DNA of 14,292 bases from Chthoniobacter sp. (GTDB lineage Bacteria; Verrucomicrobiota; Verrucomicrobiia; Chthoniobacterales; Chthoniobacteraceae). Under the pieces are notes generated by a model, which saw only the letters and a list, made by a program, of their open reading frames with translations, did no database searches and was not told the DNA's origin. Both the position numbers and the translations under genes were made by a program. This document shows positions 1-7,544 of this stretch, one piece after another. Positions within the stretch are counted from its first letter, which is position 1. Every line of letters begins with the position of its first letter. The stretch covers positions 1 through 14,292 of the forward strand of contig JANXWQ010000069.1 of assembly GCA_025351065.1 (NCBI GenBank), in the 5' to 3' direction.

Positions 1-278
1 CGGTGAACAGCGACGACCGCCCGATGCAGGCGCCCGACCACACCGTGAAAGCACCCGACACCGCGCTGCTCGACGACGAGATGCAGGCCGCCATCCAGCG
101 CGCCATCGACGAACTGCCCGAGACCCAGCGCATGGCCGTGATCTTGCGGCGTTACGAGGATATTTCGTACGAGGAAATCGGCGAGGTGCTCGACCTGTCC
201 GTGCCCGCGGTGAAGAGCGTGCTCTTCCGCGCCCGCACGGAGCTGCGGGAAAAGCTAAGGCGTTATCTGGACGCCTAA
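1..278 (+). CDS. ECF-type RNA polymerase sigma factor, C-terminal part (5' end outside the window)
   Basis: This is the end of a sigma-70 family factor, which directs RNA polymerase to a set of promoters. The visible 91 residues contain region 4: the lead-in ELPETQRMAVILRRYED (around residues 38-54) followed by the helix-turn-helix YEEIGEVLDLSVPAVKSVLF (around 56-75), which in this family contacts the -35 element, and a basic tail ending LREKLRRYLDA. Region 2, which binds the -10 element and core polymerase, is not in the window. The GTG at position 3 is only the first in-frame start codon; the gene almost surely begins upstream, because family members are about 170-220 residues. It ends tail-to-tail with the ligase gene, sharing four bases (275-278). 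No anti-sigma factor is visible on this side. The group of ECF factor cannot be told from region 4 alone. Confidence 0.9.
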   Translation, partial: VNSDDRPMQAPDHTVKAPDTALLDDEMQAAIQRAIDELPETQRMAVILRRYEDISYEEIGEVLDLSVPAVKSVLFRARTELREKLRRYLDA

Positions 279-1342
279 TACACGCCTTCGACAATCGTCT
301 TCGTCATCGCGCCAAACGGCCGCACCTCGGCGACGCCATCCCACGCGTACGGCGCACGCGGTTTTCTCCGAAGCGCCTCGTCGCGTTCGAGAAAGCGCGG
401 CATAAAAAACTCCTTCGTCATCGTCGTCAGCTCCACGCGGCCCCAGGTGTCGTAGTCCACCGTCTGCGCCGTATCCTCCGGCTCCACCACCCGCAGTACC
501 GCGCGCGGCTGCGGGGCGTAATAGGTGATCGAGAAATTGTCCTCGGGCCGCAGCGGCACACTCGCCGCCAGACCCATGAGCGTGTTGCCGTAGGTCGGGT
601 AAAAGCCGATGCGGTTCTCCAGCACTTCCTCCACGATGAAGCGCACGTATTGCGGCAGCATCGTCGTGCCCCCGCAGAAGACGCCGCGGATGCCCGCCTC
701 AAAGATGTCCACCTTCTCCGCGAGCGCCTCGAGCAGCTTCGGCGTCGTGAAAAGCCCGCTCACTTTGCGGTGCTTTAGAATCACCGCCGCCTGATCCACG
801 ACGTGATCCATGTACTGCCGCGCCACGTCGAACTGCTTCGCCGAGATCAGCTTCTTCACAAACCGCGGATCGAGGTCGATGAAGTAGCACGACGAACCGC
901 GCACATTCGCCAGATGCTCGATGGCCAGCCGCAGCCGCCGCGGCCCGGTCGGCCCCATCATCAGCCACGCGCCGCCGCGCGGAAAATGCTCGTCGCTGAC
1001 CTTCTCGGAAAACTCCGAGTAATCGACGCGGAAGTCATTCCAGCCGATGCGCTGCTTCGGCATCCCCGTCGTGCCGCCGGTCTCGAAAATGTTGAACGGC
1101 TTCCCCTTGAACTCCGCCGGCACCCACATCTCCGGCTGCAAATCGCGCAGCCACTCGTCCTCAAAATGCGGGAACTTTTTCATGTCCTCGAGCGACTTGA
1201 TCTCCGCCCGCGGATCGAAGTTTTTCTTCACCCAATCCAGCCAGAACGGGCACCCGGTCTCCGGCGAAAAATGCCAGGCGATGATCTCTTGGAGGTGGGC
1301 TTCAAGGGCGGCTTGGGCTTGTTCGGATGTTTGCTGATTCAT
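275..1342 (-). CDS. PaaK/LuxE-like adenylate-forming enzyme (acyl- or aryl-CoA ligase family), short form
   Basis: A 355-residue cytoplasmic enzyme of the ANL superfamily, which activates a carboxylic acid with ATP to an acyl-adenylate and usually passes it to CoA. The phosphate-binding loop ETGGTTGMPKQR is at residues 87-98, a FCGGTTM strand at 222-228, and the substrate/AMP motif YGNT at 251-254. Near the end the stretch GRVELTTMTKE leads to FLERDEA, matching the TTLTKE...RxRD region of phenylacetate-CoA ligase. The protein stops about where the mobile C-terminal domain with its catalytic lysine would begin; phenylacetate-CoA ligases are near 430 residues. The ATG at 1342 was chosen because homology begins there; the same frame stays open upstream to 2356, but that part is antisense shadow of the next gene. 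No Shine-Dalgarno is visible. It is the last gene of the apparent operon, 32 bases after the Asp-box protein. The substrate is unknown; an acid imported by the MFS protein of the operon is a guess. Confidence 0.8.
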   Translation of the reverse strand: MNQQTSEQAQAALEAHLQEIIAWHFSPETGCPFWLDWVKKNFDPRAEIKSLEDMKKFPHFEDEWLRDLQPEMWVPAEFKGKPFNIFETGGTTGMPKQRIGWNDFRVDYSEFSEKVSDEHFPRGGAWLMMGPTGPRRLRLAIEHLANVRGSSCYFIDLDPRFVKKLISAKQFDVARQYMDHVVDQAAVILKHRKVSGLFTTPKLLEALAEKVDIFEAGIRGVFCGGTTMLPQYVRFIVEEVLENRIGFYPTYGNTLMGLAASVPLRPEDNFSITYYAPQPRAVLRVVEPEDTAQTVDYDTWGRVELTTMTKEFFMPRFLERDEALRRKPRAPYAWDGVAEVRPFGAMTKTIVEGVY

Positions 1343-1374
1343 GGCTGTTTGGCGTGGGAAAAAATTTGCGCGTT

Positions 1375-2325
1375 TTACTTTGCGCGTTCGAGTTTGAACG
1401 TCGGCTTGGTCATCGTGGAAGCGTAGAAAATATCGGCGTTGGCATCCCACGCATAGTTCGCGCCGACACGCGCGGTGGTGAAGCCGGCGGGCAGCGGCGC
1501 AGCGGGCTGCCAAGTTTTGCCTCCATCCTTCGTTTCGACAAAGCCGGTTTTGCCGACGACGACAAAGTGCTCGGCGGTTTTGAAGAGCGGGCCGTGCGTG
1601 GCGTCCACCGGGGCGAGGGCGGTCCACGTCGCACCTTTGTCGCGCGAGACGAGTACTGTCTTGCCCGTGGGCCAGTAAGCCGCGCCGTCGAAAACCACGG
1701 GCACACCGGCGGATGGTTTTTCGTCGGAGACATTCGCCCACGTCGCGCCTGCGTCGGTGCTGCGGAAGATGCCGGGCTCCTTTTCTTTCGTCGCAACGAA
1801 CGTGGTGTGGTCGAAAACTCCGCAGCCGCTGAAGCCTTTTTCGAGATTCGTCCATGTCGCGCCGCCGTCTTCGCTGGTCGTGAGCACGCCGCCGCTTTCG
1901 TGGCGAATCGCGAGGAGACGCTTTCCCGTGTCCGCCCAATCGACCGCGCCAAAATCGAGATGCGATGTCTTCCATTTCGTCCACGTCTTGCCGCCGTCCG
2001 CCGTCACCGCGCTGTCGCCATAGATCATGAAACACGCGAGCCGTTTCCCCGCCGGATCGGCCTGCAAGGCCCAGCCCGTCTCGCAACGCCCGCCGATGAC
2101 TTTGTCGTCGCAGCGCGCGAAAGTCGCGCCGTGGTCCGCGCTTTGCCAGAGCCCGAGGTCGCTTACAACCATGAAGACATCGCCGCCCGCGCGATCCACG
2201 ACGACGCCCGCGGTCGGCCCCCCATAGCCGGGCTTGAGCGGCGCGGTGACGGGATCGGAAATGTTCGTCCACTCGCCCGCGAAGGCGCTGGAAACCAAGG
2301 TTGTGAGGAGGATGAGCGTTTTCAT
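1375..2325 (-). CDS. Secreted Asp-box (BNR) beta-propeller protein, sortilin/Ycf48-like
   Basis: A 316-residue exported protein of unknown function. A signal peptide (residues 1-16, cleavage after SSAFA before GEW) directs it out of the cytoplasm. Six Asp-boxes of the form S/T-x-D-x-G-x-T-W/F are visible: residues 62-69, 108-115, 151-158 (SEDGGATW), 189-196, 227-234 and 265-272 (TKDGGKTW). They are spaced 38-46 residues apart, the rhythm of a six- or seven-bladed propeller like those in sialidases, sortilin and photosystem-assembly factor Ycf48. Asp-boxes are structural, so the fold is well supported but the activity is not; no catalytic sialidase arginine triad was recognised. The start overlaps the stop of the PQQ-like gene by four bases (ATGA, 2322-2325), which suggests translational coupling within the operon and may explain the missing ribosome-binding site. 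Confidence 0.82.
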   Translation of the reverse strand: MKTLILLTTLVSSAFAGEWTNISDPVTAPLKPGYGGPTAGVVVDRAGGDVFMVVSDLGLWQSADHGATFARCDDKVIGGRCETGWALQADPAGKRLACFMIYGDSAVTADGGKTWTKWKTSHLDFGAVDWADTGKRLLAIRHESGGVLTTSEDGGATWTNLEKGFSGCGVFDHTTFVATKEKEPGIFRSTDAGATWANVSDEKPSAGVPVVFDGAAYWPTGKTVLVSRDKGATWTALAPVDATHGPLFKTAEHFVVVGKTGFVETKDGGKTWQPAAPLPAGFTTARVGANYAWDANADIFYASTMTKPTFKLERAK

Positions 2326-3533
2326 TTTTTTTGGATGCAGTAGAGGGTTTTGTCACCGCGCAGGAAAATCCGGCCGTCGCTGACCGCGGCGCTGGCGCGA
2401 GCTTCTTCGCCGATTTCGTTGGTCGCGAGCACTTCGAGTTTGTCGCCGGCTTTCAACACGTAGCTCTTCCCCGCGCTGGCAAAATAGATACGGCCGTCGG
2501 CGGTTACAATCGGGCTTGCCCAGGTCGAGACGCCCGCGAGGCGTTCGGAAAAAACGAGCGCGCCATCGGCGACGCGAACCGTTTTCAAAATCTCCGGCTG
2601 ATGTGTGCGCCACACGAGCCCCGCGGCGATGACAGCCGACGACAAGCCCTCGGGAATGTTCGGGAACGTCCATCGCAAGTGCGTCGCCGCGACATCGCCC
2701 ATGCCGGTCGGGTCCACGCACACCGCTTTGCCGCCGCGACCGCTGTCGGAAAAGACGACCTTGCCGTCGAAGACCGGTGACGACGCATCGCCCGGCGCGG
2801 CGCAGCGCCACAGCATCTGGCCGCTCGCGGGGTCGAGCCCTTGCAGCGCGCCGCTCGCGGCCACAAACATCTGCGGCTTGCCCGCGACGCTCGCGAGGAC
2901 TGGCGTGCAGTGCGTGAAGCCCGTCTCCGGGCGTTTCGCTTCCCATTTGATTTCGCCGCCCGCTTTGTCAAACGCGATGATGCTCGACGTCTTCCCCGTT
3001 TGGTCGCAATCGAGGATCACCGTCTCGCCGAAAAGAACCGGGCTCGCGCCGAGTGCTACGTCGAACGCGAACTTTTCCAACTCGCGCCGCCACGCGATCT
3101 TGCCGTCGAGCTCCAGCGCCGCGATCACCGCCGAGCCAAAGACGACGAACACGCGCCTCCCGTCGCTGCACGGCGTCGGCGCGCAGTAGCCGCCGCGCAG
3201 GTCCTTCAAAATCCACGGCCCCGGCGGCACCAGCGTGTCCCACAGCAAGCGCCCGTCAGCCTTGGCAAAGCACAGGACGTGATGCGCCAGCGGTTCGTTT
3301 TGCACGCACGTCACGAAGACGCGGTCGCCCACGACGATGGGCGACGAGTAGCCGCTGTCATTCTTCGGCAGCACCGCGCGCCACGCGATGTTCTCGCCGG
3401 TCTTCGCGTTCCAAGTCAGCGGCAGGTCGCGCTCCGCCGAAATCCCCTGCCCCGTCGGCCCGCGAAATTGCGGCCAGTCTTCCGCCTGCGCCGCGATGGC
3501 GAGCAACCCGAGGAGCAGCGTGGGAAACCTCAT
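2322..3533 (-). CDS. Secreted PQQ-binding-like (BamB-like) beta-propeller protein
   Basis: A 403-residue exported propeller. The N-terminus is a signal peptide (MRFPTLLLGLLAIAAQA, residues 1-17) followed by the mature start EDWPQFRGPTGQG, a signature of the very abundant PQQ-like propeller proteins of Planctomycetota and Verrucomicrobiota. Repeats of the form SSPIVVGDRVFVTC, PVLFGETVILDC, SPVFDGKVVFSD and SPIVTADGRIYFAS, each followed by a tryptophan or hydrophobic strand, mark successive blades. The family includes PQQ-dependent dehydrogenases and the outer-membrane assembly scaffold BamB. No calcium/PQQ active-site set or disulfide pair is evident here, so a scaffold or ligand-binding role is more likely than alcohol dehydrogenase activity. 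The gene lies six bases after the MFS transporter and overlaps the Asp-box gene by four bases, so it is probably co-transcribed with both. Confidence 0.85.
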   Translation of the reverse strand: MRFPTLLLGLLAIAAQAEDWPQFRGPTGQGISAERDLPLTWNAKTGENIAWRAVLPKNDSGYSSPIVVGDRVFVTCVQNEPLAHHVLCFAKADGRLLWDTLVPPGPWILKDLRGGYCAPTPCSDGRRVFVVFGSAVIAALELDGKIAWRRELEKFAFDVALGASPVLFGETVILDCDQTGKTSSIIAFDKAGGEIKWEAKRPETGFTHCTPVLASVAGKPQMFVAASGALQGLDPASGQMLWRCAAPGDASSPVFDGKVVFSDSGRGGKAVCVDPTGMGDVAATHLRWTFPNIPEGLSSAVIAAGLVWRTHQPEILKTVRVADGALVFSERLAGVSTWASPIVTADGRIYFASAGKSYVLKAGDKLEVLATNEIGEEARASAAVSDGRIFLRGDKTLYCIQKK

Positions 3534-3539
3534 GGCAGC

Positions 3540-5216
3540 TTAGTCCGCGGACGTTTCCGCCTTTGGCTCCGGGAGAAAAAAGCTCGCGCCAAACGCGATG
3601 ACAAACACGGCCATGCCAACGAGCCCGGCGGCAAACGCCACCTTGTCGTAGGTGTTCGCGCCGCTCATCGCGGGCGCGAGCAGATTGGTGGTGAGGAACG
3701 CTGCGCTCGTGCCGATCATGCGCCCGCCGACATTCGTGGCGAAGCTGCCGCCGGTGCCGCGGAGGTGCAGCGGGAAAATCTTCGGCAGGTATTCGCCGAA
3801 GTAGCTGAACTGCCCGACGACGAGCAGGCCGCAGAGGAAAACCGACCAGTCGAACATCGCGCCGCCGACGGGATAAATGTGGCAGTAGGCAATCGGAAAT
3901 GCCGCGCAGGCGGGGATGATGAAAAGCCGCAGCAGCGTGCGCCGCGCGATAGCCGTGACTACCAGCACGGCTAGAATAATCCGCCCGACCAGCCCGCCCA
4001 TTTCCTGCCGGAACTGCACGGTGTTCCCGCGCTCTTTCACCACCTTGTCAAACGGCTCCACTTTCTCGCGGTTGTCACCCAGCCCCTTCAAAATCTTCTC
4101 CCGCTCGACGAGCGCCTTCTTCGCGTCAGGCTTGGCGGCGGTGAGTTCATCGAGCTTCGCGCCGAGCGTTTTGAAGTCCGCACCCAGCGCCGCGATTTTT
4201 TCCTTGTCGCCGCCCTTATTCGCGGCGCGAAAGGCGACGCGGTTTTTCGAGCGTTGCCCGGCGAGTTCGCGCAGGCCGGGCACCTCGGCCACGGCTTGAT
4301 CGAACGCCGGTTTCGCCGCGAGCAGTTGCTTGTTCAGCTCGGTCGCCTCGTCATTCAGCGGCTTGAGTGTCGCCCGCTGCGCCGCGAGTTCCGGCAGGCC
4401 GGGCGCGATGCGCAGCGGCGTGAGCTGCAGCGCGCCAAACGCCGCCGCGTACGCGCACGCCGAGAGCAGCGCCGTCACGAGCGTGACGCGCCGCAGCTCC
4501 GGCGAAAACAGCGCGCCAAAGCTCGGGCGCTGCAAAGTCCCCGCGGCGCGCTTTTCCCGCCAGACCTGCGACTCCGGCACGAAGGGCAGCAGCAGCGCGA
4601 TCGGGATCGCCGGCAGCAGCCCCGTCATCAGCAGATAGCGCCACGAGCCGTGCGCGTTGAAAATCTCCGGCAGCGGCAGCGCGGGCAGCGTCGCCGCGCG
4701 GGCCACGAGCCACGCATTTACCCCAGTCACGAGCAGCCCGCCGAGCGAGGCAAAAGCCTGCGTCCAGCCGAGCACGATCTCCTTGCGCCGCTTGTCGGGA
4801 AACAACTCTGCGAGCCACGTAATCGCCGCCACAAACTCCACGCACACCCCGATGAAAGTCGTGCAGCGGAAAAAAACAAACGCCCCCAGCGTCGTGGAAA
4901 ACGCTGCCGCAAACGGCGACAGCGCATAGACAAAAATGCTCACCGCCATGATCCGCTTGCGCCCGAAGCGGTCGATCAGCCACCCGCCCGCCAGCCCGAA
5001 CGTCCCGCCGCACAGCGCCGTCATCCACAGCATCCGGCCCATCCAGTCGGTCACGAGCGGATTGTTCGGCGGCACATTTAGCAGCTCCGCGATGGCCGGC
5101 ACCCCGGCGAGCGGCGTCATCAGCAGCTCGTAGGTATCAAAAAGAAAACCGATGCTGGCGATGGCGATGACCAACCAGTGCGTGAGCGTGAGGCGCGGAG
5201 CGGTGGAGGAGGGCAT
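3540..5216 (-). CDS. MFS transporter (metabolite:H+ symporter-like) with a long hydrophilic insertion in the TM7-TM8 loop
   Basis: A 558-residue inner-membrane carrier of the major facilitator superfamily. TM1 carries an acidic pair in FLFDTYE (Asp27, Glu30), at the place where aromatic-acid:H+ and other metabolite:H+ symporters have a conserved Asp. The loop between TM2 and TM3 has motif A as GGWLIDRFGRKR, and the end of the N-terminal half has VPESQVWREKR, close to the PESPRWL motif of sugar and metabolite porters. Typical members have 400-460 residues; the excess is a charged, Ala/Lys/Glu-rich segment at about residues 272-405, between TM7 (about 241-270) and TM8 (from about 409). The C-terminal half then continues normally. 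It is the first gene of the four-gene operon, with a promoter just upstream (5235-5264). The ATG at 5216 gives a short N-terminal tail before TM1. Substrate unknown; an organic or aromatic acid fits both the motifs and the ligase gene downstream, but this is inference. Confidence 0.85.
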   Translation of the reverse strand: MPSSTAPRLTLTHWLVIAIASIGFLFDTYELLMTPLAGVPAIAELLNVPPNNPLVTDWMGRMLWMTALCGGTFGLAGGWLIDRFGRKRIMAVSIFVYALSPFAAAFSTTLGAFVFFRCTTFIGVCVEFVAAITWLAELFPDKRRKEIVLGWTQAFASLGGLLVTGVNAWLVARAATLPALPLPEIFNAHGSWRYLLMTGLLPAIPIALLLPFVPESQVWREKRAAGTLQRPSFGALFSPELRRVTLVTALLSACAYAAAFGALQLTPLRIAPGLPELAAQRATLKPLNDEATELNKQLLAAKPAFDQAVAEVPGLRELAGQRSKNRVAFRAANKGGDKEKIAALGADFKTLGAKLDELTAAKPDAKKALVEREKILKGLGDNREKVEPFDKVVKERGNTVQFRQEMGGLVGRIILAVLVVTAIARRTLLRLFIIPACAAFPIAYCHIYPVGGAMFDWSVFLCGLLVVGQFSYFGEYLPKIFPLHLRGTGGSFATNVGGRMIGTSAAFLTTNLLAPAMSGANTYDKVAFAAGLVGMAVFVIAFGASFFLPEPKAETSAD

Positions 5217-5234
5217 AGGGCGGAAAAGCGCGGA

Positions 5235-5264
5235 GTTGTACGCCTACGTATCATTTCACGCCAA
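5235..5264 (-). promoter_or_regulatory. Predicted sigma-70-type promoter and operator for the MFS-PQQ-BNR-ligase operon
   Basis: Read on the minus strand, a -35 TTGGCG (5259-5264) and a -10 TACAAC (5235-5240) are separated by 18 bases and lie 18 bases before the MFS start codon. Within the spacer is the inverted repeat TACG-TAGG-CGTA, which runs into the -10. The same arrangement, with nearly the same bases, precedes the second PQQ gene (9609-9637). That resemblance is the main evidence, since a -10 of TACAAC alone would be weak. Confidence 0.55.
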
Positions 5265-5409
5265 GCCTTATTTCATCCGCCAGCCGTCGGGCTTGCGCCG
5301 CCGTCTTGGTCTCCGCACGCGCGAGTTTCCGGGAAACGACTCCGGCACCGGCGGCATGATTGCAGGGTGGAACAGGCTCGCCTACGCTCCGCGCAGGCAC
5401 GCTGAGACC

Positions 5410-5628
5410 TTGACAGAAATTTTGCACGCCCAGCCCTTTCATCCCTTCACCGTTCACACGGTCAGCGGGGAAACCTACCTCGTCGATCACCCGGATTTCG
5501 TCTGGCTGCCACGGGGCGGCCGGACTGTTTACATCAGCCTGCCCGGCGGAGCAGGCGAACGCGTCCGCCTCGTGGACACGGCATTGATCGAGCGACTGGA
5601 AACCAATGACGTGCATCAGCCCAACTAA
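5410..5628 (+). CDS. Small conserved protein of the PFxPF type, function unknown
   Basis: A 72-residue soluble protein if translated from the TTG at 5410, reading (M)TEILHAQPFHPFTVHTVSG. It resembles a family of 70-90-residue proteins frequent in Planctomycetota and Verrucomicrobiota, which begin with a short helix, then a QPFxPFxIxLxDG strand, a H-P-[DE]-F strand and a final helix ending in a short variable tail. Here these are QPFHPFTVHTVSGETY, VDHPDFVWLP, RTVYISLPGG and RLVDTALIERLE. An in-frame ATG at 5356 would give 90 residues, but the extra 18 do not look like the family. The frame remains open back to 5152, which would run through the operon promoter and into the MFS gene, so that extension is rejected. 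It converges on the LRR gene with 18 bases between stops. The function of the family is not known to me. Confidence 0.6.
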   Translation: MTEILHAQPFHPFTVHTVSGETYLVDHPDFVWLPRGGRTVYISLPGGAGERVRLVDTALIERLETNDVHQPN

Positions 5629-5646
5629 AAAAACCTGCCGCCGCGC

Positions 5647-7482
5647 TCACTTCGGCTCCGCTCCTTTCAGCGCGTCGTAGCGCTTCCAGAATTCGGCGGG
5701 GGTGAGGCGCGGGTGGCCGGCGTCGCCGTCGCCTTCCCAATCGCCCTCCCAGCCGAGGTATTCGAGACTCTTCAGTTCGCGCAGCACTTCGAGGTTCTCG
5801 GCGGTGCGTGGGATCATCACCCGGCGCAGTTTGGGCATCTCCAACAGGGGGCGCAGGTCCTTCACCGGTGTGCCATCGAAGTAAAAATGCTCCAGCGGCA
5901 TTCCCAGCAGTGGTGAAAGGTCGCTGACTTGTGACTTGAAAAGTCGAAGCACTTTGAGGGATTGGCCCCGGAGCGGGCGGAGGTCGATCAAGGCCCAGCA
6001 ACTTGTGAGATTGAGATTTACCAACGGCATTCCTTCCAGCGGGGCCAAATCATCGAGAGGATTGTTGTCCAGACTCAGCTTGGAAATCTTCAAGCCCTTG
6101 AGGGCGGCGAGGTCGCTCAGATTCTGGCTCGCCAGATTAACTTCCAGCATGCCGTCGGCGGCTTTGGTGCAGTGACTTGCCAGGAGCGATTCCAATTTGA
6201 TCCTAGCCGCAATCCGGTCGCTGGCCACGCGTGCGTCCCAATCCTTCCAGACATCTTCTGCGGGCCGGTAGTCTCCCACCCCTTCGGCAATCAATTTGAG
6301 TGAAGGATGATTCCTCAACTGCGCAAGGAGAGGGCCGAAATAGTTGATCCGAAGTTTTTCAAGTTTCGTCAGCCGCAGCAACGGTGTGAGGTCTTTGATT
6401 CTGGGGCTGTCGAGGATGCTCAACTCGGTAATCGGCGCATCCATGATGGGCGTTAAATCCGCCACGTCGTTGTTCTTGATATCGAATTTGCGCAGCGGCT
6501 TTCCACGAAGCGCAGATAGGTCGGAAACAAGACTCTCCCGCGCATAGAGTTTTTCAATGGGCGCATCGATCAGGAAATTGAAGGTCTTATCCTTTCTTTG
6601 ATTGTTTCCGGAGATGTCGATTTCCTTCAACGGCGCACCTTTTAACGGAGAAAAATCCAGGATTTCTGCGTAGCCTAAATCAGCCCATTCCAATGGCGCA
6701 TCACGCAGCGCAGAAATATCCTGAATGCCGGTCTTCGCGAGGCGAACCCCTTTTAGCGGCATTCCATGAATCGGCGAAAGGTCAGTGATCTTTGTGTTAG
6801 CGGCCTCCAATAACGTGAGTGCCATCCCTCGCAACGGTTCCAAGGTGGAAACGTTCGTTGAATTGATCCTTAGTCCAGTAATGGGCAGCCCTCTTAGCGG
6901 TTCTATCGTGTCGATCTTCAGGTTATCCAAGTTCACGACGAACTCGCTCTTAGGCTCTCCCCACATCCCTCCTTTCCCTTTTCCAAGCCATTCGTCCAGC
7001 CGGTGACGGATTAGCTTTTCCTGCTCATCACGAATCAAATCCAGTTTGGCGGCGACGGCTACGGCTGCGCCCGTCGCGCCGACTTTGAGCAGAGCATCGT
7101 AAACGGGCCTGGCGGCATCGCTCCGCCAGCGCGCTGTGGCGGGTAAAGCGGCGAGTTTTTCCACCGCAGGTCGGATCAAGCCGATCTCATCGCGAACGCT
7201 TGGGTCTCTATCCTGCGCAGTGTGGAGAGCCTCCGCAGCTTCTTGCAGACGATCCAAGCCGATGAGCAGCCAAACGCGCGACCAGTAGCTGGGCAGATAG
7301 CCAGGATCGACCGCTAGCGCCGCCTCGCACTTTTCCAGTGCCGATTCCAAACGCTGAAAACGTGCCTCGCTTTCGGAGAGTTGGTGCAAGGCCGGGGTCT
7401 GCCGCTTGAGATCCGTCAGCGCCCGCTCGGCGCGGCGGCCTTCGATGACGGCCTTCGTGCCTAAGCCTCCGCCGACGAGCAA
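5647..7482 (-). CDS. TM-TPR-leucine-rich-repeat protein (3' portion of a frameshifted FHA-LRR gene)
   Basis: The open frame gives 611 residues from a TTG at 7482, but it has no stop until 7591 and the true protein begins further upstream. Just before 7482 the frame encodes LFVRRHKAASIGAAAVLL, a basic stretch and one transmembrane helix, so the TTG start would cut the helix. After the helix comes a helical region with TPR character (LEKCEAALAVDPGYLPSYW, about residues 48-66), then leucine-rich repeats of about 22-24 residues of the form PLKGxPLxxLxLxxTxVxDLSPL in two blocks, roughly residues 190-390 and 440-570, separated by a charged linker. The C-terminus is presumably outside the membrane. 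Such modules often follow Ser/Thr kinase or FHA domains in these phyla. Base composition falls to about 45-50 percent GC around 6300-7000. The gene follows the second PQQ propeller in the same direction, 64 bases after it. Confidence 0.75.
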   Translation of the reverse strand: MLVGGGLGTKAVIEGRRAERALTDLKRQTPALHQLSESEARFQRLESALEKCEAALAVDPGYLPSYWSRVWLLIGLDRLQEAAEALHTAQDRDPSVRDEIGLIRPAVEKLAALPATARWRSDAARPVYDALLKVGATGAAVAVAAKLDLIRDEQEKLIRHRLDEWLGKGKGGMWGEPKSEFVVNLDNLKIDTIEPLRGLPITGLRINSTNVSTLEPLRGMALTLLEAANTKITDLSPIHGMPLKGVRLAKTGIQDISALRDAPLEWADLGYAEILDFSPLKGAPLKEIDISGNNQRKDKTFNFLIDAPIEKLYARESLVSDLSALRGKPLRKFDIKNNDVADLTPIMDAPITELSILDSPRIKDLTPLLRLTKLEKLRINYFGPLLAQLRNHPSLKLIAEGVGDYRPAEDVWKDWDARVASDRIAARIKLESLLASHCTKAADGMLEVNLASQNLSDLAALKGLKISKLSLDNNPLDDLAPLEGMPLVNLNLTSCWALIDLRPLRGQSLKVLRLFKSQVSDLSPLLGMPLEHFYFDGTPVKDLRPLLEMPKLRRVMIPRTAENLEVLRELKSLEYLGWEGDWEGDGDAGHPRLTPAEFWKRYDALKGAEPK

Positions 7483-7544
7483 GACGGCAGCGGCACCGAT
7501 GGATGCGGCCTTGTGCCGCCGGACGAAAAGCGCGGCCTGCTTCG

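Noticed and set aside
1343..2356. Upstream extension of the ligase frame, giving a 693-residue protein
   Set aside because: It is Arg-rich, has no domain, and lies on the same strand in another frame over the Asp-box gene, which has a signal peptide and six Asp-boxes.
2841..5081. Plus-strand open frames of 377 and 275 residues (2841-3974 and 4254-5081)
   Set aside because: Arg-rich antisense shadows of the PQQ and MFS genes, lacking any motif.
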